From: Lewinellaceae bacterium
Lineage (GTDB): Bacteria > Bacteroidota > Bacteroidia > Chitinophagales > Saprospiraceae
Length of the DNA: 64,000 nt
Assembly (NCBI GenBank): GCA_020636215.1
Contig: JACJYG010000004.1
Location: 1,116,001-1,180,000 of the forward strand
Direction: 5' to 3'
Part shown: positions 24,558-32,389 of the stretch, one piece after another
Position numbering within the stretch: the stretch's first letter is position 1
Layout: each line of letters opens with the position of its first letter
The notes under the pieces: model-generated
Told to the model about the DNA's origin: nothing
What the model saw: only the letters and a program-made list of their open reading frames with translations
Databases searched by the model: none
Translations under genes and position numbers: made by a program

Positions 24558-25025
24558 ATGAAACGAATTGTCGTACTAGCCATACTGGCCACTTTGATGG
24601 CATGTGGTGGTGGCTTTGAAGCAGAGCACCAGAAAATGGTAGAGGAATACGAAATCCAAAAGGCTAATATCCAAAAGGCCCAGGAGGAATACGCCAGCCG
24701 TTTGCAGGACTATCAGCAGGCCCGCCAAAACCACGAGCAGCGCGCCGGCGAAACCGACGACTCTCTGCACACGGCCATCAATCAGATGCACGATGCCCTG
24801 CTACTCAACCATGAGGCCTTCCGCGCCCAACACCCGGAAATCCTGAAAAACCTGGAAGGACTGGAGGCCCGCCACACCGTCAAAGGCTACCCGCAGGATA
24901 GCATCCGCGCCGACCACCTGTTGATGAACCGCGAACTGCAACGCATTGAGGGGGAGTACAGAGGCATGCAGGAGGAGTTCAATCAGATGTTGGACGAACA
25001 AACGGGCATGGCAGGAAAGCATTAG
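24558..25025 (+). CDS. Coiled-coil lipoprotein of unknown function
   Basis: 155 residues from ATG 24558. Signal MKRIVVLAILATLMAC gives lipidation at Cys16. The rest is polar and strongly helical with heptad character (HQKMVEEYEIQKANIQKAQE, ASRLQDYQQARQNHEQRAGE, LLMNRELQRIEGEYRGMQEE), so it is probably one long coiled coil anchored in the outer or inner membrane. I do not recognise a family with a known role. Length and composition resemble small Bacteroidota lipoproteins found once per genome. Own promoter; octamer repeats begin about 70 bases after the stop. Confidence 0.7.
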   Translation: MKRIVVLAILATLMACGGGFEAEHQKMVEEYEIQKANIQKAQEEYASRLQDYQQARQNHEQRAGETDDSLHTAINQMHDALLLNHEAFRAQHPEILKNLEGLEARHTVKGYPQDSIRADHLLMNRELQRIEGEYRGMQEEFNQMLDEQTGMAGKH

Positions 25026-25095
25026 TGAGGATCAAAATGTGATCGCGTAAATGTGAGGATACATAAATGCTGAAAGACTAAGAGCTCTTCATGCT

Positions 25096-25152
25096 TGAAT
25101 TCTTGCATTTACGCATTTACGCATTCTTGCATTTACGCATTCTTGCATTCAG
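25096..25152 (+). repeat. Octamer tandem repeat, GCATTTAC/GCATTCTT type
   Basis: About seven 8-bp units, alternating GCATTTAC and GCATTCTT. Same core word as the other octamer arrays (GCATTC is the complement of GAATGC). Confidence 0.85.
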
Positions 25153-25175
25153 ATAATCCATAACCCCACCTCTCC

Positions 25176-25406
25176 CTACTCCTCCAATTGCACAACCAAG
25201 GCGTTCACTTTTGCATAATAAATATGCTCCGGATCCGCTTGGATCTGTTCCAGCAGCGGCTGGCATTCCTGCCGGGCAGTTCCGGCAGCCAGGTAGCTCA
25301 ACAGGAGGTAGTACTGGCACTCCTGTTGTAAACGGCTACCCTCCCGGAATTGGGGCAGTATGCGGGCAAATTGAGCAGCCGCTTCCCGGTACCGGCCCTT
25401 TTCCCT
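25176..25406 (-). pseudogene. Truncated TPR protein, C-terminal remnant
   Basis: On the minus strand the last 75 codons read as a clean tetratricopeptide segment: EKGRYREAAAQFARILPQ, QECQYYLLLSYLAAGT, ARQECQPLLEQIQADPEHIYYAKVNALVVQLEE, then stop at 25176. Upstream of about 25406 the frame runs into the promoter and first codons of the plus-strand gene at 25432, and the peptide there (MCGSRLISNAFWSVSSNW) has no TPR character. The N-terminal part of the original gene is missing. It is therefore a remnant of a longer TPR protein whose 5' part was replaced by the divergent gene, or a very short TPR protein lacking a start. Confidence 0.55.
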
Positions 25407-25413
25407 ACTTTTG
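25406..25413 (+). promoter_or_regulatory. Bacteroidota -7 promoter element (TACTTTTG)
   Basis: Perfect TANNTTTG match 18 bases before ATG 25432. It rules out the in-frame TTG at 25411 as a start. Confidence 0.55.
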
Positions 25414-25431
25414 CAACAAATAAGCGCCAAT

Positions 25432-26853
25432 ATGCCTCGCCAGTTACTCGAAACCGACCAAAAAGCGTTGGAGATCAACCTCGACCCACACATCTACGGC
25501 ACCTTCGCCGAGATCGGCGCCGGGCAGGAAGTAGCCCGCTATTTTTTCCAGGTCGGCGCCGCAGCCGGCACTATTGCTAAAACAATGTCGGCTTATGATA
25601 AGACTTATTCCGATCAAATTTACGGGCCGGAACCTAGCGGCCGTTACGTTTGTGAGACGCGCCTTTACAAGATGCTCGACCACGAATATGGGCTGATGGA
25701 ATCGCGCCTGGCCAATGAACGGCCAGACACCAATTTCTTCGTTTTCGCCGATACCGTAGCCGCCGTCAACTACCAGCGCACGATCAAAGGAAACGGGTGG
25801 CTGGGCATCCGCTTCCAGTTGCACCCCAATGGCGCTACCAACGACCTGGTGCTGCATGTACGTATGCTGGATAATGACAATCACCTGCAGCAACAGGCGA
25901 TCGGGATTTTGGGCGTCAACCTCATTTACGCCTGCTATCGTTACAACAACCAACCGGAGGCCATGTTGCAGTCGTTAATGGACGGCCTGCACGGCCGGGT
26001 GAAGATCGACATGGTGCGCCTTACCGGGCCCGACTTCGAGGAGCTCGACAACCGGCTGCTTAGCCTGTGGATCGTCAAGAATAAACTCAGCGATGTAGCC
26101 ATCTTTGGCCCTAACCGACAGAACCTGCACGCTTCGGAATTTTTATATAAAAAACATGTCATGCTGGTCCGGGGTAGTTTCCGGCCCGCCACGCTGGTTA
26201 ACCTCGACATGATCAAAGCCAGTTACCAGCAGTTCCGCAACGAGGCAGAAGTTGACGCCCGGCATTCCTACCTGCTCACAGAGATCACCCTCGACAACCT
26301 GCGCGCCGCGGGCGAACTGGATGAACAGGACTTCCTCGACCGCGCCGAGCTGCTCAATGCCCTGGGCCAAACCGTAGTGGTGTCCGACTGCCAACAATAC
26401 CAGAAAATGGTGGCCTATTTGTACGATTACCGGGTTCAGCAACTGGGAATTGTTCTCGGAGTGCACGAATTGCTTGGCCTGATCAATGATAAATACTATC
26501 AAAACATGGACGGCCGGCTGCTGGCTGCTTTTGGCGAACTCTTTACCCGAAACGTCAGGTTTTACGTCTACCCCGCTCTTCAGGAAGGTAGTGGAGAGCT
26601 GATCAATGCCCAAAATACGCCCATCCCGGAAGGCGTTAAGTTTCTGTACAAACACCTTCTGGATAACCGGCAGATCGTCGATGTTCAGGAATTCAACCCC
26701 AACCTGCTACACATTTTCTCCAAAGAAGTACTTCACATGCTGCAAAACGGTGAACAGGGCTGGGAGAGCATGGTGCCCAGCCAGGTGGCCCAACTCATCA
26801 AAGAACAATACCTCTTTGGCTACCCCGCCGAGCAGATGGAGTTTGATTATTAG
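25432..26853 (+). CDS. Conserved cytoplasmic protein of unknown function
   Basis: 473 residues from ATG 25432 (MPRQLLETDQKALEINLDPH). It has no signal peptide or membrane helix. Conserved-looking blocks are GTFAEIGAGQEVARYFFQVG, DTNFFVFADTVAAVNYQRT, GNGWLGIRFQ, NQPEAMLQSLMDGLHGRVKIDMVRLTGP and RNVRFYVYPALQEGSGELI. Close relatives occur across Bacteroidota, sometimes with a nucleotidyltransferase label, but I see no HxGH or other adenylyltransferase motif, so I do not use that name. Many acidic and aromatic residues and even spacing suggest a globular enzyme or scaffold. It is followed 17 bases later by the peptidase gene, so both may be cotranscribed. Confidence 0.75.
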   Translation: MPRQLLETDQKALEINLDPHIYGTFAEIGAGQEVARYFFQVGAAAGTIAKTMSAYDKTYSDQIYGPEPSGRYVCETRLYKMLDHEYGLMESRLANERPDTNFFVFADTVAAVNYQRTIKGNGWLGIRFQLHPNGATNDLVLHVRMLDNDNHLQQQAIGILGVNLIYACYRYNNQPEAMLQSLMDGLHGRVKIDMVRLTGPDFEELDNRLLSLWIVKNKLSDVAIFGPNRQNLHASEFLYKKHVMLVRGSFRPATLVNLDMIKASYQQFRNEAEVDARHSYLLTEITLDNLRAAGELDEQDFLDRAELLNALGQTVVVSDCQQYQKMVAYLYDYRVQQLGIVLGVHELLGLINDKYYQNMDGRLLAAFGELFTRNVRFYVYPALQEGSGELINAQNTPIPEGVKFLYKHLLDNRQIVDVQEFNPNLLHIFSKEVLHMLQNGEQGWESMVPSQVAQLIKEQYLFGYPAEQMEFDY

Positions 26854-26870
26854 TGACCAATTAACAACCT

Positions 26871-27695
26871 ATGAAAATGATCTTCTTCTTATTCCTGTTC
26901 CTAACCTGCTCCGCCTGTCAGCCTGCCGCTAGTGAAGGCCGGCAGCATGCTGTCGGCAGCGGGCCGCAAGAAGCTGTTGCAGCCAAACCCGAAGCAGACA
27001 GCCTACCCATGGCCGGAAAAGCTTTCACTACCGATTACCTCATGGGGCGGTTCGACCCCTCCAGCCATCCCGATTTCACCCTTGTAAGCACCAAATACGC
27101 CAGCCGCGAAGGATTGTACTTGCGCAAAGACACGTATGAAGCCTTTCTGAAAATGTACGAAGCCGCCAAAAAGGACGGCATTACACTTACCATCCTTTCT
27201 GCTACCAGAAATTTCGATTACCAGAAAGGCCTCTGGGAAGCTAAATGGACCGGAGCCCGCACCATTGAAGACGGGAAAGACGCTTCCAAAGCCTACCCAG
27301 CACCCACCAGCCGCGCCCTGAAGATATTGGAATACAGCTCCATGCCTGGGTCCTCCCGCCACCACTGGGGTACCGATATGGACCTCAACGCCCTCAACAA
27401 TGAGCATTTCGAAACCGGGCAGGGCCTGAAAACCTACGAATGGCTCACTGCAAACGCCTCGGCCTATGGCTTTTGCCAACCCTACAGCCCAAAGGGGAAC
27501 ACACGCCCCTATGGGTACAACGAGGAAAAATGGCACTGGTCCTACCTGCCTGTCGCCCAACCGCTTACACAACTGGCCCGCGAAAAGCTGACGGATGAGA
27601 TGATACAGGGTTTCAAAGGGGCCGAAACGGCAAAATCAATCGGCATTGTTGAAAAGTACGTGCTGGGCATCAACCCGGATTGCCTGCCGAAATAG
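26871..27695 (+). CDS. M15-family D,D-carboxypeptidase lipoprotein (VanY-like)
   Basis: 274 residues from ATG 26871; ATG 26877 is a possible alternative. The signal MKMIFFLFLFLTCSAC gives lipidation at Cys16. The catalytic domain carries the zinc motif SxHxxGxxxD with Ser162, His164, Gly167 and Asp171, and the second motif ExxH with Glu219 as base and His222 as third ligand (EKWHW). LSATRNFDYQKGLWEAKW is the family's substrate-binding segment. Such enzymes trim the terminal D-Ala from peptidoglycan stem peptides in the periplasm. All catalytic residues are intact. Confidence 0.9.
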   Translation: MKMIFFLFLFLTCSACQPAASEGRQHAVGSGPQEAVAAKPEADSLPMAGKAFTTDYLMGRFDPSSHPDFTLVSTKYASREGLYLRKDTYEAFLKMYEAAKKDGITLTILSATRNFDYQKGLWEAKWTGARTIEDGKDASKAYPAPTSRALKILEYSSMPGSSRHHWGTDMDLNALNNEHFETGQGLKTYEWLTANASAYGFCQPYSPKGNTRPYGYNEEKWHWSYLPVAQPLTQLAREKLTDEMIQGFKGAETAKSIGIVEKYVLGINPDCLPK

Positions 27696-27720
27696 GCATT
27701 CATCTCTGAAATTATTTTTA

Positions 27721-27912
27721 GAACGTGTTTAAAATTAATCCTTTCGCTAATATGAGCGCCTCTTTTTGACGGGCTTCGGCTACCTGCCTACCTGCCGGAA
27801 AAGCAGGCAGGTTTTTAGGCGCGTAACTTCCCGTTATGCGCCGAAAAAATGAGCCTCGCGCGGCTTTGAGCCCCTTCTCCTATCAACTGAAAAACTAAAT
27901 TTAAACAGGTTC
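27721..27912. mobile_element. MITE-like element B, 192 bp
   Basis: Ends GAACGTGTTTAAAATTA (27721-27737) and TAAATTTAAACAGGTTC (27896-27912) are inverted repeats with 15 of 17 matches, flanked on both sides by TTA (27718-27720, 27913-27915). The ends match those of element A at 13743 in about 14-15 of 17 positions, and the interiors share words such as CCTCTTTTT near the left end and CGAAAAAAT near the right. An internal hairpin (CCTGCC...GGCAGG region near 27788-27812) is present. No coding frame. Confidence 0.65.
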
Positions 27913-27944
27913 TTAATTCCTGCCCCCCCTCCGCTGCTTTCTAA

Positions 27945-28088
27945 AAAAAACCCAGTTCGGGTAAGGGCTCATTGATCCTGGCCGTTGAAGATAATACCGA
28001 TGTTCGGGACTACCTGAAGGAGCATCTGGAAGAGTCCGGGTTTCGCGTTCGGGAGGCTGTCGACGGCAGTACTTACTCCTTTCAATAA
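27945..28088 (+). pseudogene. Response-regulator receiver fragment
   Basis: Frame 27945-28088 reads SGKGSLILAVEDNTDVRDYL then KEHLEESGFRVREAVDG and ends STYSFQ before a TAA. This is the first third of a CheY-like receiver domain: beta1 with the acidic pair ED, helix 1, and beta2 with the EAxDG turn. The segment with the phosphorylated Asp and everything after it is absent, and no start codon or kinase domain precedes it. It is a remnant of a hybrid sensor kinase/response regulator. It starts 33 bases beyond element B. Confidence 0.75.
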
Positions 28089-28178
28089 TGGAATAGCACT
28101 ATCGAGGTAACCTTTCGGTTTCGTTTCAAATCCAGGAAAACAACAACCCTATTCTAAAACCCTATAACACCTCTAAAC

Positions 28179-28763
28179 ATGAGAACACTGTTCATCACTA
28201 CTTTGGCAGCTATCCTGCTGATCAGCACCGCTACGATCGGAAACGCTCAATCTGCGCACCGCCCCAAGAAGCAAGGCTTTACCGACATCAACCTGGGTAT
28301 CGGCCTTCTAAATACCTACCTCAAAGATCAAAATGCCCCTTCGACAGGCCTGCCCCTCAGCGCCAGTATAGACTACCGCCTGCAGCGCAATTTTAGCCTC
28401 GGCGCCTTTGCCGGCTTCTCTTCCAGCCAGGGCGCCCAGCATATATTGAACAGCGAGACGGCCATAGACTGGCAAAATCGTACAACCGTCGCCGGCCTGC
28501 GATTCGCGGCTCACTCCAACCAACTTGGCAATTGGGAATTCTACGGCGGCAGCACCGCCGGCCTTCATATGAGCCATTTTAAGATCATGAACCAACAAGA
28601 AAAACGCAGAGTGCAAGAGCAAGGGTACAAGGAATACAATACCCGCTTTTATATGACCGGCTTCCTCGGCGCCCGTTTTCAATTGAACAAGAAACTACGC
28701 CTCTTCAGCGAGATCGGTATGGGGGACTCCCTGCTGAAAATGGGGGCGAGCGTTAGGCTGTGA
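28179..28763 (+). CDS. Outer-membrane beta-barrel protein
   Basis: 194 residues, ATG 28179, signal peptide MRTLFITTLAAILLISTATIGNAQ. The mature part shows paired amphipathic strands (TDINLGIGLLNTYL, LPLSASIDYRLQRNFSLGAFAGFSSS, TTVAGLRFAAHS, WEFYGGSTAGLHMSHFKI, FYMTGFLGARFQLNKKLRLFSEIGMG), about eight strands, ending GASVRL. It fits the small OmpW/PorT-like barrels of Bacteroidota. Ligand unknown. The stop codon is immediately followed by a nonamer repeat array. Confidence 0.75.
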   Translation: MRTLFITTLAAILLISTATIGNAQSAHRPKKQGFTDINLGIGLLNTYLKDQNAPSTGLPLSASIDYRLQRNFSLGAFAGFSSSQGAQHILNSETAIDWQNRTTVAGLRFAAHSNQLGNWEFYGGSTAGLHMSHFKIMNQQEKRRVQEQGYKEYNTRFYMTGFLGARFQLNKKLRLFSEIGMGDSLLKMGASVRL

Positions 28764-28832
28764 GGCGTCTTGTGCGTCTTGTACGTCTTGTACGTCTTGT
28801 ACGTCTTGTGCGTCTTGTGCGTCTTGCGCGTC
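28764..28832 (+). repeat. Nonamer tandem repeat, CGTCTTGTG/CGTCTTGTA, 8 units
   Basis: Starts at the base after the TGA stop at 28761-28763. The word is the reverse complement of ACAAGACG units found in the array at 11038-11166. It faces the CCAGAC array that follows. Confidence 0.9.
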
Positions 28833-28849
28833 GATCGCCCCATTAGCCC

Positions 28850-29146
28850 CACCAGACATACCAGACACACCAGACGTATCAGACACACCAGACAACCAGA
28901 CATACCAGACACACCAGACGTACCAGACAACCAGACATACCAGACACACCAGACGTACCAGACACACCAGACGTACCAGACATACCAGACAACCAGACAA
29001 CCAGACATACCAGACACACCAGACATACCAGACACACCAGACAACCAGACAACCAGACAACCAGACATACCAGACATACCAGACACACCAGACATACCAG
29101 ACAACCAGACACACCAGACATACCAGACATATCAGACATACCAGCC
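28850..29146 (+). repeat. Nonamer tandem repeat, CCAGACATA/CCAGACACA/CCAGACGTA, about 33 units
   Basis: Nine-base units with some eight-base CCAGACAA units that shift the frame. The longest short-unit array in the window, about 300 bp. It fills the gap between a beta-barrel gene and an FG-GAP gene. The same word is used at 11038-11166. Translations in any frame are low-complexity; I read none as coding. Confidence 0.92.
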
Positions 29147-29203
29147 CCAGGAACCCCACCAAAGAAAAAATCCCGTATCTTTCCGCTTCAAAAACCGATC
29201 AAG

Positions 29204-30952
29204 ATGAAGCGACGGATACTCCTGATGGCCAGCGCCCTGATGGTGGGCCAATTGAACGCTCAACTCCTGCGGGCCCGCGTCCACGAAGACTTTAGCATTA
29301 CGGTAGAAGCAGTTCAAGGGCCTGTACCTATAGCACTTCGCGGCGTGAATAACTTTGATCAGCTTCCAGGATATCCCAAGGGCTACCCTGCCAGCCCCAA
29401 CCTCAAAAACTTCCGCAATGTCGCCTTGGCCGACCTCGATGGAGACGAACATGATGACATCCTTTGGCCCGCCGGCAACAAGTTGTTCGCCTACCGGCAA
29501 GATGGGCTGTACTGGGAAAAGGAACTCTCCTCGGAGGCCATCTATCCCCCGGCCGTAGCCGATATCGACAACGATGGGGAGGTAGAGATCGTGCAGGCTG
29601 CCTTTGGCCTGCAGGGCGCGCCACTGCTCTATGCCCTGGAACGCGACGGCTCTGATATTCCCGGCTGGCCCGTTAGCCTGGATGGGAACCGTATATTCTA
29701 TTCTCCCGCTCTGTCCGACCTCGACGGCAACGGCACTATGGAAGTCATCGTTTGTGCCCGCAGTGGCTCCATTGGCCTGGTTTATATTCTGAATGCAGAT
29801 GGCAGCCCCTTCAGCGACAACTGGCCGGTAGAACTGGACTCCGGCCCAGCCACTACCCCCTCCATTGGAGACATCGATGTCGACGGAACCAAAGACATCG
29901 TCGTCCACTCCGGCAACGCCCGCTATGCTTTCAATCTGGATGGCGAGTTGTTGGATGGCTTTCCAGTGGTTACCGGGCCAGAAACCGTGCATACCTACCA
30001 ATCGCCTGTGCTGGCCGATCTGGACGATGACGGCCCACTCGAGATCGTCGGCGCCGCCCACGGAGATGCTCCAGAATTTTTTGTTACCGACAACCATGGC
30101 GACTACCGCCCCGGCTGGCCCATACCGGCGGAAGTCTGGACCTACAGCACTCCAACGGTCGTGGAACTGGATGGCCAGCTTACCATCTTTATGTGCCGCC
30201 GTATCGGTGACACTCCCGCCGATATGCTCTACGCCTGGGATGCCGAAGGGAACCTGCGGGAAGGATTTCCCATCAATAAAATTGGTGGCAACGAAGGCAT
30301 CATCAGCATTGCCGATGTGGACGGCGACGGAGCATTCGAAGTGGTATTCGGCTCCGACCTATTTACCACCGATGGGCCCGGATTTTTACATGCTTACGAG
30401 CTGGACGGGAGCGGCGAAGTGGAAGGCTTCCCACTGCGCCCACGAGGAGTAAACGCTATGAACGGCGCCGCCCTGAGCGATATTAATAATGACGGCATGA
30501 TGGACCTCATCGCCGTTTCCTACACCCTTACCTTCGGCGCCGGAATCGATTCCATATACCTCAACGCCTACAACCTCAACGTCCCCTACAGCCCGGAGCG
30601 GGTTCTGTGGAGCACCTATAAGGGAAATAATACCCGCAACGGGCTGCTAACCCCTCAAATGGTATCTTCCGCCTTTGAACAGGAGCATAACGAAATAGAG
30701 ATCCGCGTCTCTCCCAACCCGGCAAGCCAGCAGGCCAAGCTCGCTTTTTCGCTGCCGCAGGCTATGCCAGTAATGCTTACCCTCACCGATGCCAACGGCA
30801 AAATAGTCACGCAATACCCCGAACAACAACTACCCTCCGGCGAACAACAACTCCAGCTGCCTCTGAACAATCTGCCGGCCGGCTTGTATTGGATAAGTGT
30901 ATGGAATGGGCAAAGGGTTATGGGGACAGTACCTCTTCTCATTCAGCCTTAA
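29204..30952 (+). CDS. FG-GAP/VCBS-repeat surface protein with T9SS sorting domain
   Basis: 582 residues, ATG 29204, signal peptide MKRRILLMASALMVGQLNAQ. Residues about 60-440 hold six or more integrin-type FG-GAP repeats with calcium-loop words: DLDGDEHDDILWP, DIDNDGEVEIVQ, DLDGNGTMEVIV, DIDVDGTKDIVV, DLDDDGPLEIVG, DVDGDGAFEVVF and DINNDGMMDLIA. They would form a seven-bladed propeller binding calcium. The C-terminal sorting domain starts at VSPNPASQQAKLAF and ends TVPLLIQP. Exported by T9SS; cell-surface recognition is the usual guess for this architecture. A peroxiredoxin-like gene follows 44 bases later. Confidence 0.88.
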   Translation: MKRRILLMASALMVGQLNAQLLRARVHEDFSITVEAVQGPVPIALRGVNNFDQLPGYPKGYPASPNLKNFRNVALADLDGDEHDDILWPAGNKLFAYRQDGLYWEKELSSEAIYPPAVADIDNDGEVEIVQAAFGLQGAPLLYALERDGSDIPGWPVSLDGNRIFYSPALSDLDGNGTMEVIVCARSGSIGLVYILNADGSPFSDNWPVELDSGPATTPSIGDIDVDGTKDIVVHSGNARYAFNLDGELLDGFPVVTGPETVHTYQSPVLADLDDDGPLEIVGAAHGDAPEFFVTDNHGDYRPGWPIPAEVWTYSTPTVVELDGQLTIFMCRRIGDTPADMLYAWDAEGNLREGFPINKIGGNEGIISIADVDGDGAFEVVFGSDLFTTDGPGFLHAYELDGSGEVEGFPLRPRGVNAMNGAALSDINNDGMMDLIAVSYTLTFGAGIDSIYLNAYNLNVPYSPERVLWSTYKGNNTRNGLLTPQMVSSAFEQEHNEIEIRVSPNPASQQAKLAFSLPQAMPVMLTLTDANGKIVTQYPEQQLPSGEQQLQLPLNNLPAGLYWISVWNGQRVMGTVPLLIQP

Positions 30953-30996
30953 CCCCTCAAACATGTATACACTTTTACTCGTACACATACCGCACC

Positions 30997-31551
30997 ATGG
31001 CACTCACCGAATCCAAAATGCTTGAACTGGGGACTAAAGCCCCCGATTTCACCTTATATGACACCGTTTCCGGAAAAAACATCAGCCTTTCGGATATCCG
31101 ATCGGACAAGGCGACTGTGATCATGTTCCTCTGCAATCATTGTCCCTACGTTATCCACGTCAACCCGGAGCTGGTGCGGCTGGCTAAAGCATACCAGCAG
31201 AAAGGCGTCCGCTTTGTCGGCATCAGTTCCAATGATGTGAATAAATACCCTCAGGATGGGCCGGTAGAGATGAAGAAGCTGGCAGAGAGAGTGGGTTACC
31301 CATTCCCATATCTTTATGATGAAAGCCAGGAAGTAGCCCGCGCCTATGATGCCGCCTGTACCCCGGATTTTTACGTTTTTGACGGCCAATTGCGCCTCGC
31401 CTACCGCGGCCGGCTCGACGGTTCCCGGCCCGGCAACAATACACCTCTGACCGGCGAGGACTTACGCAGCGCTCTCGATGCCCTTCTGGCAGGAAAACCA
31501 GCGCCGGATAAGCAGTACCCCAGCGCGGGATGCAATATTAAGTGGAAATAG
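30997..31551 (+). CDS. Thioredoxin-fold AhpC/TSA-family protein
   Basis: 184 residues from ATG 30997 (MALTESKMLELGTKAPDFTL). The frame is open further upstream into the previous gene, but 30997 starts the domain. Active-site Cys46-Asn-His-Cys49 lies in MFLCNHCPYV; VRFVGISSNDVNKYPQDGPV and TPDFYVFDGQLRLAYRGRLD are the usual later strands, with cis-Pro in TPDF. Family members are thiol oxidoreductases or peroxiredoxin-like proteins; no signal peptide, so it acts in the cytoplasm. A GC-rich palindrome lies 3 bases after the stop. Confidence 0.9.
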   Translation: MALTESKMLELGTKAPDFTLYDTVSGKNISLSDIRSDKATVIMFLCNHCPYVIHVNPELVRLAKAYQQKGVRFVGISSNDVNKYPQDGPVEMKKLAERVGYPFPYLYDESQEVARAYDAACTPDFYVFDGQLRLAYRGRLDGSRPGNNTPLTGEDLRSALDALLAGKPAPDKQYPSAGCNIKWK

Positions 31552-31554
31552 TCC

Positions 31555-31574
31555 CCCCGAACTCCAGTTCGGGG
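31555..31574 (+). terminator. Perfect palindrome after the AhpC/TSA gene
   Basis: CCCCGAACT (31555-31563), CC, AGTTCGGGG (31566-31574). It lacks a T tract, but sits 3 bases beyond the stop and separates this gene from the toxin-antitoxin unit. Confidence 0.45.
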
Positions 31575-31676
31575 CCTACCCTCATCAAAGAATCAGCCAA
31601 ACATCCCCGCCTAATGCAGAACGATTTCACCTGCCCTGCTGTTATTGCTTTTCAGGCGGAGTCGTTTGAAATTATG

Positions 31677-31684
31677 TATCTTTG
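31677..31684 (+). promoter_or_regulatory. Bacteroidota -7 promoter element (TATCTTTG)
   Basis: Perfect TANNTTTG match only 11 bases before the antitoxin ATG at 31696, so the leader is very short. Confidence 0.5.
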
Positions 31685-31695
31685 TAGCATATTCA

Positions 31696-31944
31696 ATGGA
31701 AATGAAAACTATCACCATAAAACTGCCGGAATCCGTAGGCCTAAGTGACCGCGATGCCACTATATACCTGGTTTCCAGGCTTTTTGAGATCGGAATATTA
31801 TCCCTGTCCCAAGCATCAGAAGTTGTAGGGATGAGTAAGAGAGATTTCATAAGTATTTTAAAAGACTATGGCGTCTCCATCTTTAACTACTCTCCTGAAG
31901 ACTTAGAAAAAGACCTGCAAAATGTCAGAAATCATTATCGCTGA
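31696..31944 (+). CDS. UPF0175-family antitoxin
   Basis: 82 residues from ATG 31696 (MEMKTITIKLPESVGLSDRD); the more upstream in-frame ATG precedes the promoter. The UPF0175 plan is visible: beta strand TITIKLPE, helix DRDATIYLVSRLFEIGILSL, then a helix-turn-helix SLSQASEVVGMSKRDFISILKDYGV. It is expected to bind the toxin encoded next and repress the operon. Its end overlaps the toxin start by 23 bases, which suggests coupled translation. Base composition is visibly richer in A and T than the genes on both sides. Confidence 0.85.
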   Translation: MEMKTITIKLPESVGLSDRDATIYLVSRLFEIGILSLSQASEVVGMSKRDFISILKDYGVSIFNYSPEDLEKDLQNVRNHYR

Positions 31945-32383
31945 CACAAGTTGCTTGATATTACTTGAAAAAATCAACTTCCTTAATATCCTGGAAATAC
32001 TGTTCTCAAAAGTTGCGGTAACACCAGAAGTATCGGAAGAATTCGGATATACTTTGCCGGATTATATCGAAGTCTCTCCAGCCAAGAATTCTATTTCTTA
32101 CATGATTATCGATGCAAAGCTGGGTAAAGGCGAATCTTCAGCTATCCAACTAGCTATTGAAAACCCGGGGTGCCTACTGATCATCGATGAATTGAAGGGT
32201 AGGAAATTGGCAGAATCTTTAGACATAAGAATAACCGGTGCTCTAGGCCGTTTCATTGAAGCCAAACTTAGAGGGCATATAAAGAGTATTAAACCTATTT
32301 TGTTAAAGGTAAAAGAAACAGATTTCCGGATAAGCGAAGAATTGGAATTAAAAGCTCTAAAACTCGCGAAGGAGAAAAAATAG
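31922..32383 (+). CDS. PIN-like toxin, DUF3368 family
   Basis: 153 residues from ATG 31922 (MSEIIIADTSCLILLEKINF). The PIN-like core has Asp8 in IIADTS, acidic positions in VTPEVSEEFG, then LGKGESSAIQLAIE, LLIIDELKGRKLAESLDIRITGALG and a Lys-rich end. DUF3368 proteins are predicted RNases partnered with UPF0175 antitoxins; the expected target is RNA, not identified. The pair sits between the AhpC/TSA gene and mnmG, which starts only 6 bases after the toxin stop. AT-rich codon use points to acquisition by transfer. Confidence 0.85.
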   Translation: MSEIIIADTSCLILLEKINFLNILEILFSKVAVTPEVSEEFGYTLPDYIEVSPAKNSISYMIIDAKLGKGESSAIQLAIENPGCLLIIDELKGRKLAESLDIRITGALGRFIEAKLRGHIKSIKPILLKVKETDFRISEELELKALKLAKEKK

Positions 32384-32389
32384 AAATAG

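Noticed and set aside
25432..26853. Nicotinate-nucleotide adenylyltransferase label
   Set aside because: No nucleotidyltransferase motif (HxGH, ISSTxxR) is visible in the protein.
28770..29207. Coding sequence over the nonamer array (145-residue repetitive peptide)
   Set aside because: Low-complexity translation of tandem repeats in several frames, no start context, and frame shifts from 8-base units.
31645..31695. Upstream start for the antitoxin gene
   Set aside because: It precedes the -7 element, and the extra residues are not part of the UPF0175 domain.
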